Shown: one piece after another, positions 9,616 to 16,686 of the stretch
How positions within the stretch are numbered: the stretch's first letter is position 1
Layout of the letters: each line of letters starts with the position of its first letter
Assembly: GCF_002140975.2 (NCBI RefSeq)
Contig: NZ_CP147247.1
Span: 4,267,001 to 4,331,000 of the forward strand
Direction of reading: 5' to 3'
From: Enterococcus sp. 9E7_DIV0242
Lineage (GTDB): Bacteria; Bacillota; Bacilli; Lactobacillales; Enterococcaceae
DNA length: 64,000 nt
Program-made: the position numbers and the translations under genes
Notes under the pieces: generated by a model
What the model saw: the letters and a program-made list of their open reading frames with translations, nothing else
Told to the model about the DNA's origin: nothing
Database searches by the model: none

Positions 9616-10314
9616 ATGAAGCGAAAACTTAGAAGCCCATTCTTTGTTGTAAATCCTAAAGCTTATTTATACGGGAAAGAAGCACTTGAACTGGCAAAAG
9701 TAGCAGATGAAGTTTCCGAGCGAACCGGTATTGATGTGCTATTTACAGTACAACATATAGATGCCGCAGCTGTTCGAGAGTCAACAAAGCATTTGTTTAT
9801 TACCGTACAGCATTTGGATGGAATAGAAGTTGGCAGAGGAATGGGGTACATTTTGCCTGAAGCCTTAGCCGAAGCGGCCGTGGACGCAACCTTTTTAAAT
9901 CATGCAGAACATCAAATGGAGCTAGGTGAACTGGTTCAAGCAATTCGACGAGCAAACGAGGTAGGGATTTTAACGATCGCCTGTGCAGATTCGATCGAAG
10001 AAGCTAAAGCGATTGCGACACTGGGGCCGGATGTGATGGTTTGTGAACCGACTGCTTTGATCGGTACTGGAGAAGCGAGTGATGATACGTATAAAGAAGC
10101 AACGAATAAGGCCGTACGTGCTATTGATTCGACAATCCTGTTGCTGCAGGCTGCGGGGATATCCACAGTGAAGGATGTTGAAAATGCATTACTGTCAGGA
10201 GCAGACGGAACAGGTGGAACGAGCGGAATTGTCTGTGCTGAAGATCCGGCAGGAATTATGGTAGAGATGATTGAGAAAGTGGCTGAGTTTAAAGGAAAGC
10301 AGGGAGAAGAATGA
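9616..10314 (+). CDS. Archaeal-type triosephosphate isomerase-like protein
   Basis: A 232-residue TIM-barrel protein like the short archaeal triosephosphate isomerases, not like the 251-residue bacterial TpiA at 31282. The expected catalytic positions are all present: Asn 13 and Lys 15 in VNPKAY, His 96 in FLNHAEH, and Glu 144 in CEPTALIGTG. The phosphate-binding glycines near the end (SGADGTGGTSG) are kept. It is preceded by GGAGGAATTTTC and overlaps the next gene by 4 bp. A second, divergent isomerase inside a sugar operon may act on a different sugar phosphate. TIM paralogues such as EryH isomerise tetrulose phosphates, but that role here is only inference. Confidence 0.82.
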   Translation: MKRKLRSPFFVVNPKAYLYGKEALELAKVADEVSERTGIDVLFTVQHIDAAAVRESTKHLFITVQHLDGIEVGRGMGYILPEALAEAAVDATFLNHAEHQMELGELVQAIRRANEVGILTIACADSIEEAKAIATLGPDVMVCEPTALIGTGEASDDTYKEATNKAVRAIDSTILLLQAAGISTVKDVENALLSGADGTGGTSGIVCAEDPAGIMVEMIEKVAEFKGKQGEE

Positions 10315-10826
10315 AATTTGTTAAGGAACAGCTGACGTTAAGCTCTAACGGTAATCGGGTGAGCTATCACAATATTACAGACAAAGTAAAACAAGTTGTT
10401 GCCGACAGTGGGATTTCAAACGGTCTTTGTGTGATTCAATCTCCTCATACGACTTGTTCGGTAATTTTTGAAGAGTATGTGCATGATACTGATTTTAATG
10501 GAGATGAATTTTTACAAGTAGATTTAAATCGTATTTTGGATCGAATCATTCCAAGAGAGCTTTCTGAAAACACAGATTATCGTTATCCAGGACCAAAACA
10601 TCTTGATTTTTTAATGGGGTTGGACGATCCAAACTATCCAGCTGATCCCGGTACTATTCTTAACGGTGACGCACATATCCGAGCATCCTTCTTTGGTGCA
10701 AGTGAGACGTTTATTTTAAACGCTGGAAAGCTTGAAATTGGCTCTGTTGGCTATATCTATTTTATTGATTTTGACCAAAACCGAATCCGAAACCGTACCT
10801 GCCATCTTTTAGTAATCGGTGAGTAA
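10311..10826 (+). CDS. YjbQ/UPF0047 family protein
   Basis: A 171-residue protein of the YjbQ (UPF0047) family, recognised from SPHTTCSVIFEEY, the NGDAHIRASFFGAS region and the closing KLEIGSVGYIYFIDFD segment. The usual family length is nearer 135-140; here there is extra sequence around residues 75-115. E. coli YjbQ was reported to have weak thiamin phosphate synthase activity, but the physiological role of the family is not settled. Its ATGA overlap with the isomerase gene argues that it belongs to the same sugar pathway. It is the last gene of the operon. Confidence 0.8.
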   Translation: MKFVKEQLTLSSNGNRVSYHNITDKVKQVVADSGISNGLCVIQSPHTTCSVIFEEYVHDTDFNGDEFLQVDLNRILDRIIPRELSENTDYRYPGPKHLDFLMGLDDPNYPADPGTILNGDAHIRASFFGASETFILNAGKLEIGSVGYIYFIDFDQNRIRNRTCHLLVIGE

Positions 10827-10859
10827 GGACCGAAGAGAATGGAGTGAAAAACAATAGTC

Positions 10860-11170
10860 AACTTATCCTTTCAAATTTTAAAGCTACTTTATAAGTCTTT
10901 TGTAACTGTCTTAGCTTGATTGGTAAGGAAACAACCTTGCTTAAATAATGAGGAGGTTTTAGGTGTATAGAGGAGTGTGGATCGAGTTGTGTCCCACACT
11001 CCTTGAAACACAGTGGGTTACCACTGATGTATCCGCGTTTGTGGCTCGTCGCAGTTTAGGGCTTACGAGTGTTGAGCGGACATTGACGCAGCTCGCTGTT
11101 AGTAGCTACTTCTGGAATACCGGTTATCTGCTTTTAAAGTGCTGAGGCAAATTTAAGTCACAGCTTTTTT
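10860..11170 (+). other. Gene-less stretch with several strong hairpins; possible structured RNA
   Basis: The region from 10827 to 11420 holds no convincing gene. Within it lie an AGGAGTGTGG/CCACACTCCT hairpin (10971-10980 with 10994-11003), a CAGTGG-GTTA-CCACTG hairpin (11011-11026) and weaker pairings before them. A T-run (~11165) follows. A 60-codon frame from GTG 10963 has an AGGAGG before it, but its protein looks random. It could be a non-coding RNA, the degraded leader of something lost, or a repeat element. From 11170 to 11387 nothing is recognisable except an imperfect TTGTT/AACAA inverted repeat at 11324-11340. Confidence 0.35.
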
Positions 11171-11387
11171 TGCGTTACAATACAGAAATCTCAGCAAATC
11201 GAGTAGTATCTCTGTTTCAGTTTTTTGATAAGTTTAGAGTTAGTCGAATCGAAACCATCGCTGAGTAAAAGATGGGGAGAAGAGACGCTTAAGAGATTAA
11301 GGCCTGCTGAATGGTACTGCTCTTTGTTAATTGTGAACAATTTTAAACTAGTAATAGACAATGGATTGTTAAATCTGTTAACATATA

Positions 11388-11401
11388 TTAGTAAACACTA
11401 A
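11388..11401. promoter_or_regulatory. Operator-like site of the LacI regulator (autoregulation)
   Basis: TTAGTAAACACTAA has 5-bp inverted arms and lies 19 bp before the LacI-type gene. A related TAGTAAACGTTTGC occurs at the promoter of the PTS-galactosidase operon (12581-12593), so both are candidate operators of the same repressor. Confidence 0.5.
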
Positions 11402-11420
11402 ACAAAGGGTGGCGCTGGAA

Positions 11421-12452
11421 ATGGCAAGTATTCGTGATATAGCAAAAATGGCAGGTGTATCTGCAGCAAGTGTATCAAGGATTTTGAATAATGATGAGAC
11501 ATTTAGTATCAATGAGAACACGAGAAAGCGTGTGATCGATATTGCCAATAAAATGAACTATTCCAAGTCTAAAAATAAACATGGCAGTCGAAGCTCAGGG
11601 GATGAATTGACAATTGCACTGATTGTGCGTCATAGTGCAGAATCTGAATTAGATGATCCCTATTTTCGCTTTATCAGAAGAGGGATTGAAAAAGAAGCAG
11701 AAAAATGGCGGTTGCGTGTTTTAAGAGTTTTTCGAATGAGAGATAAAGAAAAAGATTGGGAGCAACTGGGAAAATATGGAGCAGTTGTAATGGTAGGTGA
11801 AATGACCGATGATGCGGTAGAAAAGGCCTACAGCTATAATCAGAAATTGATTTTAGTTGACAATTATACGAAGCAGCCAAAATATGATTGTATCCAAACA
11901 GATTTTGCTGAAAAAACACATGAGATTTTAGATACGTTGTTTCGTTATGGGCATCGTCGATTTGCCTTTATCGGGGGATTGGCGAGTAAAGTGACATCGG
12001 ATGGCGAAGCGGTTCATTATAAAGAAGAAATACGAGCTGAAAACTTTCGTGAGTGGATAAAGATAAACAATTTAGAGCATTCTGCTGAGGTCTATCAAGG
12101 CGATTGGTCAACGGAATCCGGTGTGGTGTTAGGAAAAAAAATGCTTGAAGCCAAAGAACTGCCAACAGCTGTAGTTGTCGCTAGTGATCCGATGGCTGTC
12201 GGGGTCTACCGCGCTATCAATGATGCAGGCCTGAAAATTCCTGATGATTTATCAATTGTTAGTTTTGATGATATTGATATCGCTCAGTACATGACACCGG
12301 CCCTATCCACTGTCAGTATGAACGCAGAAGAGATGGGCTGTTTGGCTGTACGGTTAGCGAAAGAACGGATTTTAGAAGATCGGGTGATGCCGATTCGCGT
12401 GATTTGTTCCACAGAGTTGAAGCTTAGAGAATCAGTAAGGGATATCACGTAA
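11421..12452 (+). CDS. LacI/GalR family transcriptional regulator of the galactoside operon
   Basis: A 343-residue LacI-family repressor. The N-terminal helix-turn-helix (IRDIAKMAGVSAASVSRIL, residues 3-21) is followed by a hinge helix and a periplasmic-binding-protein-like sugar domain ending in LRES. ATG 11421 is chosen over GTG 11409 because GGGTGG lies eight bases before it and the HTH then starts at the usual distance from the N-terminus. It is followed by a terminator and then by the EIIC-alpha-galactosidase-beta-galactosidase operon, which it probably represses in the absence of a galactoside inducer. Confidence 0.88.
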   Translation: MASIRDIAKMAGVSAASVSRILNNDETFSINENTRKRVIDIANKMNYSKSKNKHGSRSSGDELTIALIVRHSAESELDDPYFRFIRRGIEKEAEKWRLRVLRVFRMRDKEKDWEQLGKYGAVVMVGEMTDDAVEKAYSYNQKLILVDNYTKQPKYDCIQTDFAEKTHEILDTLFRYGHRRFAFIGGLASKVTSDGEAVHYKEEIRAENFREWIKINNLEHSAEVYQGDWSTESGVVLGKKMLEAKELPTAVVVASDPMAVGVYRAINDAGLKIPDDLSIVSFDDIDIAQYMTPALSTVSMNAEEMGCLAVRLAKERILEDRVMPIRVICSTELKLRESVRDIT

Positions 12453-12462
12453 TAAAATAGAT

Positions 12463-12504
12463 AAGCAGAAAAGGCCATTTAATGGGGTTCTTTTCTGCTT
12501 TTTT
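12463..12504 (+). terminator. Terminator after the LacI-type gene
   Basis: AAGCAGAAAAGG pairs with a CTTTTCTGCTT arm and is followed by a T-run, separating the repressor from the downstream operon. Confidence 0.8.
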
Positions 12505-12544
12505 AGTCTTTAAAAATTTTTTTTGAAAAAAATGAGAATAATAG

Positions 12545-12593
12545 TTGTGTAAACATTAACTAAACATTTATACTGTTTTTAGTAAACGTTTGC
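12545..12593 (+). promoter_or_regulatory. Promoter and operator of the galactoside operon
   Basis: TTGTGT (12545-12550) and TATACT (12569-12574) are 18 bp apart. TGTAAACATTAAC lies between and over them, and GTAAACGTTTGC (12582-12593) sits at the probable transcription start. The last also resembles a cre, so LacI-type and CcpA control may overlap here. Confidence 0.6.
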
Positions 12594-12621
12594 AAAAAAT
12601 ACGAATTGAAGGAGAACAAAA

Positions 12622-13911
12622 ATGAAATTTGTTGATAAGCTCGCAGAAAAAATGGTGCCCTTTGCAACCATCGTTGCAAATAATCGGTATCTGTTAAGTT
12701 TACGTGACGGTTTTATGATGGCATTTCCAGCAACTATGTTTGCATCCATTATGATTATTATTCAGAATTTGCCTACGACATTTGGTTTTGCTGAAGCTTT
12801 ACCTGAAGGAATAAACACGTTCTTGAATGACTTTTTTGGCCCTGTAGGAAATGCAACGATGAGCATTTCTGCTGTTTTTATTGTTTTTGGTATTGGTTAT
12901 CAGCTGGCAGGTCACTATAAACAGCCGCAAATATTTGCTGGTGCAATTTCACTTTCCTCATTTATTATGCTGTTACCATTCGGACAGGATGACGCTGCCG
13001 GATCATTTATCCCATTGTCTAAGCTTGGCGCAGAAGGAATGTTCGTGGGGATCCTCTCTGCAATCGTTGCTACAGAGATCTATTGTCGAATCAGTAAAAC
13101 AGGTTTCACAATCAAAATGCCTGACTCTGTTCCGCCGATGATTGCTGAATCTTTTGTAGCAATTATTCCAGGAGCCGCGCCCTTGTTCCTATTTAATGTG
13201 ATTCGTTATCTGTTCACCTTTACCCAATGGGGCAATGCAGTGGATTTCGTTTATGAAATTCTACAGCAACCATTAATGGGATTAGGGGGCACCTTGCCGG
13301 CTGTCTTGATTGCTGTATTCTTTACACAGCTGTTTTGGTGGTTTGGGATTCATGGCACACTGGTTGTCAATGCGGTAATCGATCCAATCATGAGTGCTTT
13401 GGCGATTGAAAATTATGAGGCCTATAAAGCAGGAGCAGAAGAGCTTCCCCATATTATCAACACAACATTTATGGGTGTTTTTGTAACACAAGGAATGCAG
13501 TTGGGTGTCTCAATTGCGATGGCATTTTTTATTGCAAAATCTATTCGGATGAAGCAAACAATGAAGACCATCATTGCACCGGCGATTTTCAATGTTTCTG
13601 AGCCGATGACATTTGGGTTACCGATTGTATTAAATCCAATTGCTTTTATTCCATGGATAGTAGGGCCTCTGGTTTGTACGACGATTTCCTATTTTGCTAT
13701 TGCAATCGGACTGGTTCCCCGTCCAATCGGAGCAACCGTGGTTTGGACAACACCGGTCATTCTTTCCGGCTGGCTTGGAACCGGCTCGATCGCTGGCGCG
13801 ATTCTGCAAGTAGTAACAGTTATTATCATGACTTTAATTTGGATTCCATTTTTACTGGCAATGGACAATGAATATTTAAAAGAAGAACAAGCAGAGCTTG
13901 CATCTGAGTAA
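12622..13911 (+). CDS. PTS EIIC membrane permease, lactose/cellobiose family
   Basis: A 429-residue EIIC of the lactose-N,N'-diacetylchitobiose-cellobiose family, with about ten membrane segments and an N-terminal MKFVDKLAEKMVPFATIVA helix. Recognisable family segments include WWFGIHGTLVVNAVIDPIM and FNVSEPMTFGLPIVLNP. No EIIA or EIIB gene is in the operon, so partner domains must come from elsewhere in the genome. It is preceded by GAAGGAGAACAAA and followed by a DUF3284 protein and two galactosidases, which points to a galactoside as cargo. The linked enzymes look like non-phospho glycosidases. Confidence 0.9.
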   Translation: MKFVDKLAEKMVPFATIVANNRYLLSLRDGFMMAFPATMFASIMIIIQNLPTTFGFAEALPEGINTFLNDFFGPVGNATMSISAVFIVFGIGYQLAGHYKQPQIFAGAISLSSFIMLLPFGQDDAAGSFIPLSKLGAEGMFVGILSAIVATEIYCRISKTGFTIKMPDSVPPMIAESFVAIIPGAAPLFLFNVIRYLFTFTQWGNAVDFVYEILQQPLMGLGGTLPAVLIAVFFTQLFWWFGIHGTLVVNAVIDPIMSALAIENYEAYKAGAEELPHIINTTFMGVFVTQGMQLGVSIAMAFFIAKSIRMKQTMKTIIAPAIFNVSEPMTFGLPIVLNPIAFIPWIVGPLVCTTISYFAIAIGLVPRPIGATVVWTTPVILSGWLGTGSIAGAILQVVTVIIMTLIWIPFLLAMDNEYLKEEQAELASE

Positions 13912-13948
13912 TTCACTATGAGCAATTCTGTGAGGAGGAGTGGGAACG

Positions 13949-14395
13949 ATGAGAGTAGATACGCTAAGTTATAGCTTTTTTATGAAACCAAATATAGCGG
14001 CTGTTTATCAAGCTGTATTGAATGAACAATTGAGTTATTTCAAAAGACAAAATTCGGCTGTTTCTTGTTTAAAAGAAGGAACGACTGTCCATTGTCAATT
14101 ACGAACCAAAACGCAAAAAATCGGTGTGAGCAGTACCATGACTGTAACAAAAATTGAGACCAACCACTATTTTCAAATGCAAACCTCCTCCTCAACAGGA
14201 GGAATCACTCAAACGTATCAATTTGATGAAAAAGACGGGCGAGTATTAGTTACTTACTCTGAGAGAAATACCTTTGAAAAGACCCGTCATCAGTATGGGT
14301 TTATGGTTGTCGGATTCTTCTATAAATATTTCTTTAATCGAGGCGTTCGCCAACGTATGAAATACTTGGAAAATCTGGCGGAAATGTCTAATTAA
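13949..14395 (+). CDS. DUF3284 domain protein
   Basis: A 148-residue soluble protein that matches the general look of DUF3284 proteins, which often accompany cellobiose/lactose-type PTS genes. It has no signal peptide or clear membrane segment; a START/SRPBCC-like fold is possible from the alternating beta pattern (TVHCQLRTKT, SSTMTVTKIET, TYQFDEKDGRVLVTYSE). ATG 13949 is preferred to GTG 13940 because GAGGAGGAG then lies at a normal distance. Function is unknown; the operon position suggests a helper role in galactoside uptake or use. Confidence 0.7.
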   Translation: MRVDTLSYSFFMKPNIAAVYQAVLNEQLSYFKRQNSAVSCLKEGTTVHCQLRTKTQKIGVSSTMTVTKIETNHYFQMQTSSSTGGITQTYQFDEKDGRVLVTYSERNTFEKTRHQYGFMVVGFFYKYFFNRGVRQRMKYLENLAEMSN

Positions 14396-14440
14396 AATAA
14401 TCGTACCTATCACACATAGAGCGTTAGTAAGGAGTTAACA

Positions 14441-16672
14441 ATGATTGAAATTGTTTCAGAAAAATACTTTCATTTAATGAATGAACATAGCAGTTATCTG
14501 TTTTATATAATGGAGAACCAGCAATTAGGCCATTTATACTATGGCAAGCCTTTAGGAAAATTGACAGAAGCAGATTTGAGCTATCTTGTTGAACGGACTA
14601 ATAAGTCTGCCGGAACAGTGAAATACTCCAGTGAAAACGGCTTGTTTACCTTAGCTGATAGACAGCAGGAATACCCAGTCTATGGGTCCAGTGATTTTAA
14701 AACAGGAGCAATCGATATTTTCATAGATGAAACACCTCTGTATTTGGATTTCAAAGTAAAAGGCTATGACATAATCAATGAGAAAAAACGTTCTTTGGAC
14801 CGACCAAGAACCTATGGTACATCTGAAAAGGTGGAAACACTCTCCATTTTATTGGAGGATGAGCCACATCAAATCGCCCTAACGCTGAACTATTCAATCT
14901 TTGAAGATTCTGCTGCTATTGTGCAAAGTCAACGCCTTGAAAATTTGGGAAAGACACCTGTGAAGATTCAAAAAATGTTAAGTGGGATTTTAGAGCTTCC
15001 TACGGCTGACTATGAATTTATCCATCTATCTGGCGCTTGGCTGAAAGAACGTCACGTGAAGCGTCGATCTCTTGAGCAAGGAACTGTTTCGGTGGGGTCC
15101 TTAAAAGGTGCATCTGGTCATCAGCATAACCCGTTTATTGCACTACAGGCAAAAAATGGTTCTGTAACTACTGGTGAAGTCTATGGTCTTAATTTTCTGT
15201 ATTCAGGAAATTTTACTGGACAGGTAGAGGTTGATGAATGGGACAAGACACGTATGATGCTTGGGATCAACCCTGAGTATTTTTCGTGGGAATTAAAAGA
15301 AAAGGAAGTATTTGAAACGCCGGAAGCTGTTTTATTGTATAGCTCAAACGGATTGGATGAGCTTTCTAGAAGATACGCTGAATTTATCGAAACGCATATC
15401 ATTGATAAAAAGTGGCAGAAAAAAGAGCGCCCGATTGTTTTCAATAACTGGGAAGCAACTTACTTTGATTTTACGCATGAAAAGCTGCTTGGGTTAGCCG
15501 AGACAGGAAAGCAGCTAGGAATGGAATGCTTTGTCTTGGATGATGGCTGGTTTGGCAAGAGAAATGCTGACAGAGGGTCACTGGGTGATTGGTGGTACGA
15601 TGAAGAAAAATTTCCTAACGGTATTGGCGCATTTGCCAAAGATATCCATCAGCTGGATTTACAGTTGGGTATCTGGTTTGAGCCGGAAATGGTTTCACCA
15701 GATAGCGGCATTTATAGAGAGCATCCCGACTGGGTCGTTCGTCATCGAGGAGAACGAGTTTCTGTTGGTCGGGGACAATATGTTTTAGATTTTGCCAATC
15801 CCAAAGTTGTAGATCATGTTTATCAGCAGATGAGAAAAATCATTGTTGAAACGAAGTTGGAATATATCAAATGGGATATGAATCGCAATATAACAGAAGC
15901 TTACTCTGAGTATCTAAGACAACAAAACATTTCCCAAACGGAATTTTTCCATCGCTATATTTTAGGCGTGTATTCGTTGTATGAGAAAATCTTGACGGAC
16001 TTCCCTGATCTCTTGATTGAGGGCTGTGCAGGTGGCGGAGGTCGGTATGATTTAGGGATTTTGTTCTATAGTCCGCAAATCTGGCCAAGTGATGACAGCG
16101 ACGCAGTGGAACGTCTAGCTATTCAGACAGGCACGTTGCTGGCTTATCCATTATCAAGCTTTAGCAATCACGTTTCAGCTAGTCCAAATCATCAGGTCGA
16201 TCGTGTGACAAGCTTAACGATGCGGCAAAATGTGGCGATATTTGGCCCATTGGGGTATGAATTGGACATTTCTGCATTGACTACTCAAGAAAGGAAAACG
16301 ATAAAAGAAAAGATTTCCTTTTATAAAAAACATCGTCAGTTGCTTACGCAAGGTTCTTTTTACCAATTGATCGAAGCAGGCAGTAATGAAGTAGCATGGG
16401 GTGTGGTCGATGAAGCAAAAGAAGAAGCAATTATTGGTTTTTATAGAATTTTAGCTAAACCCAATAATCCTGCATTGGAATACTTCAAAATCCCTTTTCT
16501 TTCTGAAGACAAAACATACCGAATCAATGAAAGAGAGCAAGCAAATGGCCGAATATTGAAACAGCTTGGACTCAGAAAGCCTTATCAGTTCAATGGTGCG
16601 AATCATGAACAGGCGCAAGTCACTGGTGACTTTCAATCCTATATCTATCATCTTCAAGCAGTCGAAGAATAA
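14441..16672 (+). CDS. Alpha-galactosidase, GH36
   Basis: A 743-residue GH36 alpha-galactosidase that removes terminal alpha-galactose from melibiose, raffinose-type oligosaccharides or galactolipids. The nucleophile Asp ~479 lies in IKWDMNRN and the acid/base Asp ~551 in WPSDDSDAVERL. WFEPEMVSPDS and EGCAGGGGRYDLG are further family signatures. The N-terminal beta-supersandwich domain is complete, and there is no signal peptide, so it acts on imported sugar. It follows the DUF3284 gene after 45 bp with TAAGGAG before ATG, and precedes the beta-galactosidase by 14 bp. Confidence 0.95.
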   Translation: MIEIVSEKYFHLMNEHSSYLFYIMENQQLGHLYYGKPLGKLTEADLSYLVERTNKSAGTVKYSSENGLFTLADRQQEYPVYGSSDFKTGAIDIFIDETPLYLDFKVKGYDIINEKKRSLDRPRTYGTSEKVETLSILLEDEPHQIALTLNYSIFEDSAAIVQSQRLENLGKTPVKIQKMLSGILELPTADYEFIHLSGAWLKERHVKRRSLEQGTVSVGSLKGASGHQHNPFIALQAKNGSVTTGEVYGLNFLYSGNFTGQVEVDEWDKTRMMLGINPEYFSWELKEKEVFETPEAVLLYSSNGLDELSRRYAEFIETHIIDKKWQKKERPIVFNNWEATYFDFTHEKLLGLAETGKQLGMECFVLDDGWFGKRNADRGSLGDWWYDEEKFPNGIGAFAKDIHQLDLQLGIWFEPEMVSPDSGIYREHPDWVVRHRGERVSVGRGQYVLDFANPKVVDHVYQQMRKIIVETKLEYIKWDMNRNITEAYSEYLRQQNISQTEFFHRYILGVYSLYEKILTDFPDLLIEGCAGGGGRYDLGILFYSPQIWPSDDSDAVERLAIQTGTLLAYPLSSFSNHVSASPNHQVDRVTSLTMRQNVAIFGPLGYELDISALTTQERKTIKEKISFYKKHRQLLTQGSFYQLIEAGSNEVAWGVVDEAKEEAIIGFYRILAKPNNPALEYFKIPFLSEDKTYRINEREQANGRILKQLGLRKPYQFNGANHEQAQVTGDFQSYIYHLQAVEE

Positions 16673-16686
16673 AAGGGAGAATAACT

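Noticed and set aside
10963..11145. 60-codon frame from GTG with an AGGAGG before it
   Set aside because: The predicted peptide has no recognisable pattern and the region is dominated by strong hairpins, so it is more likely non-coding. The ribosome-like site keeps it only as a possibility.
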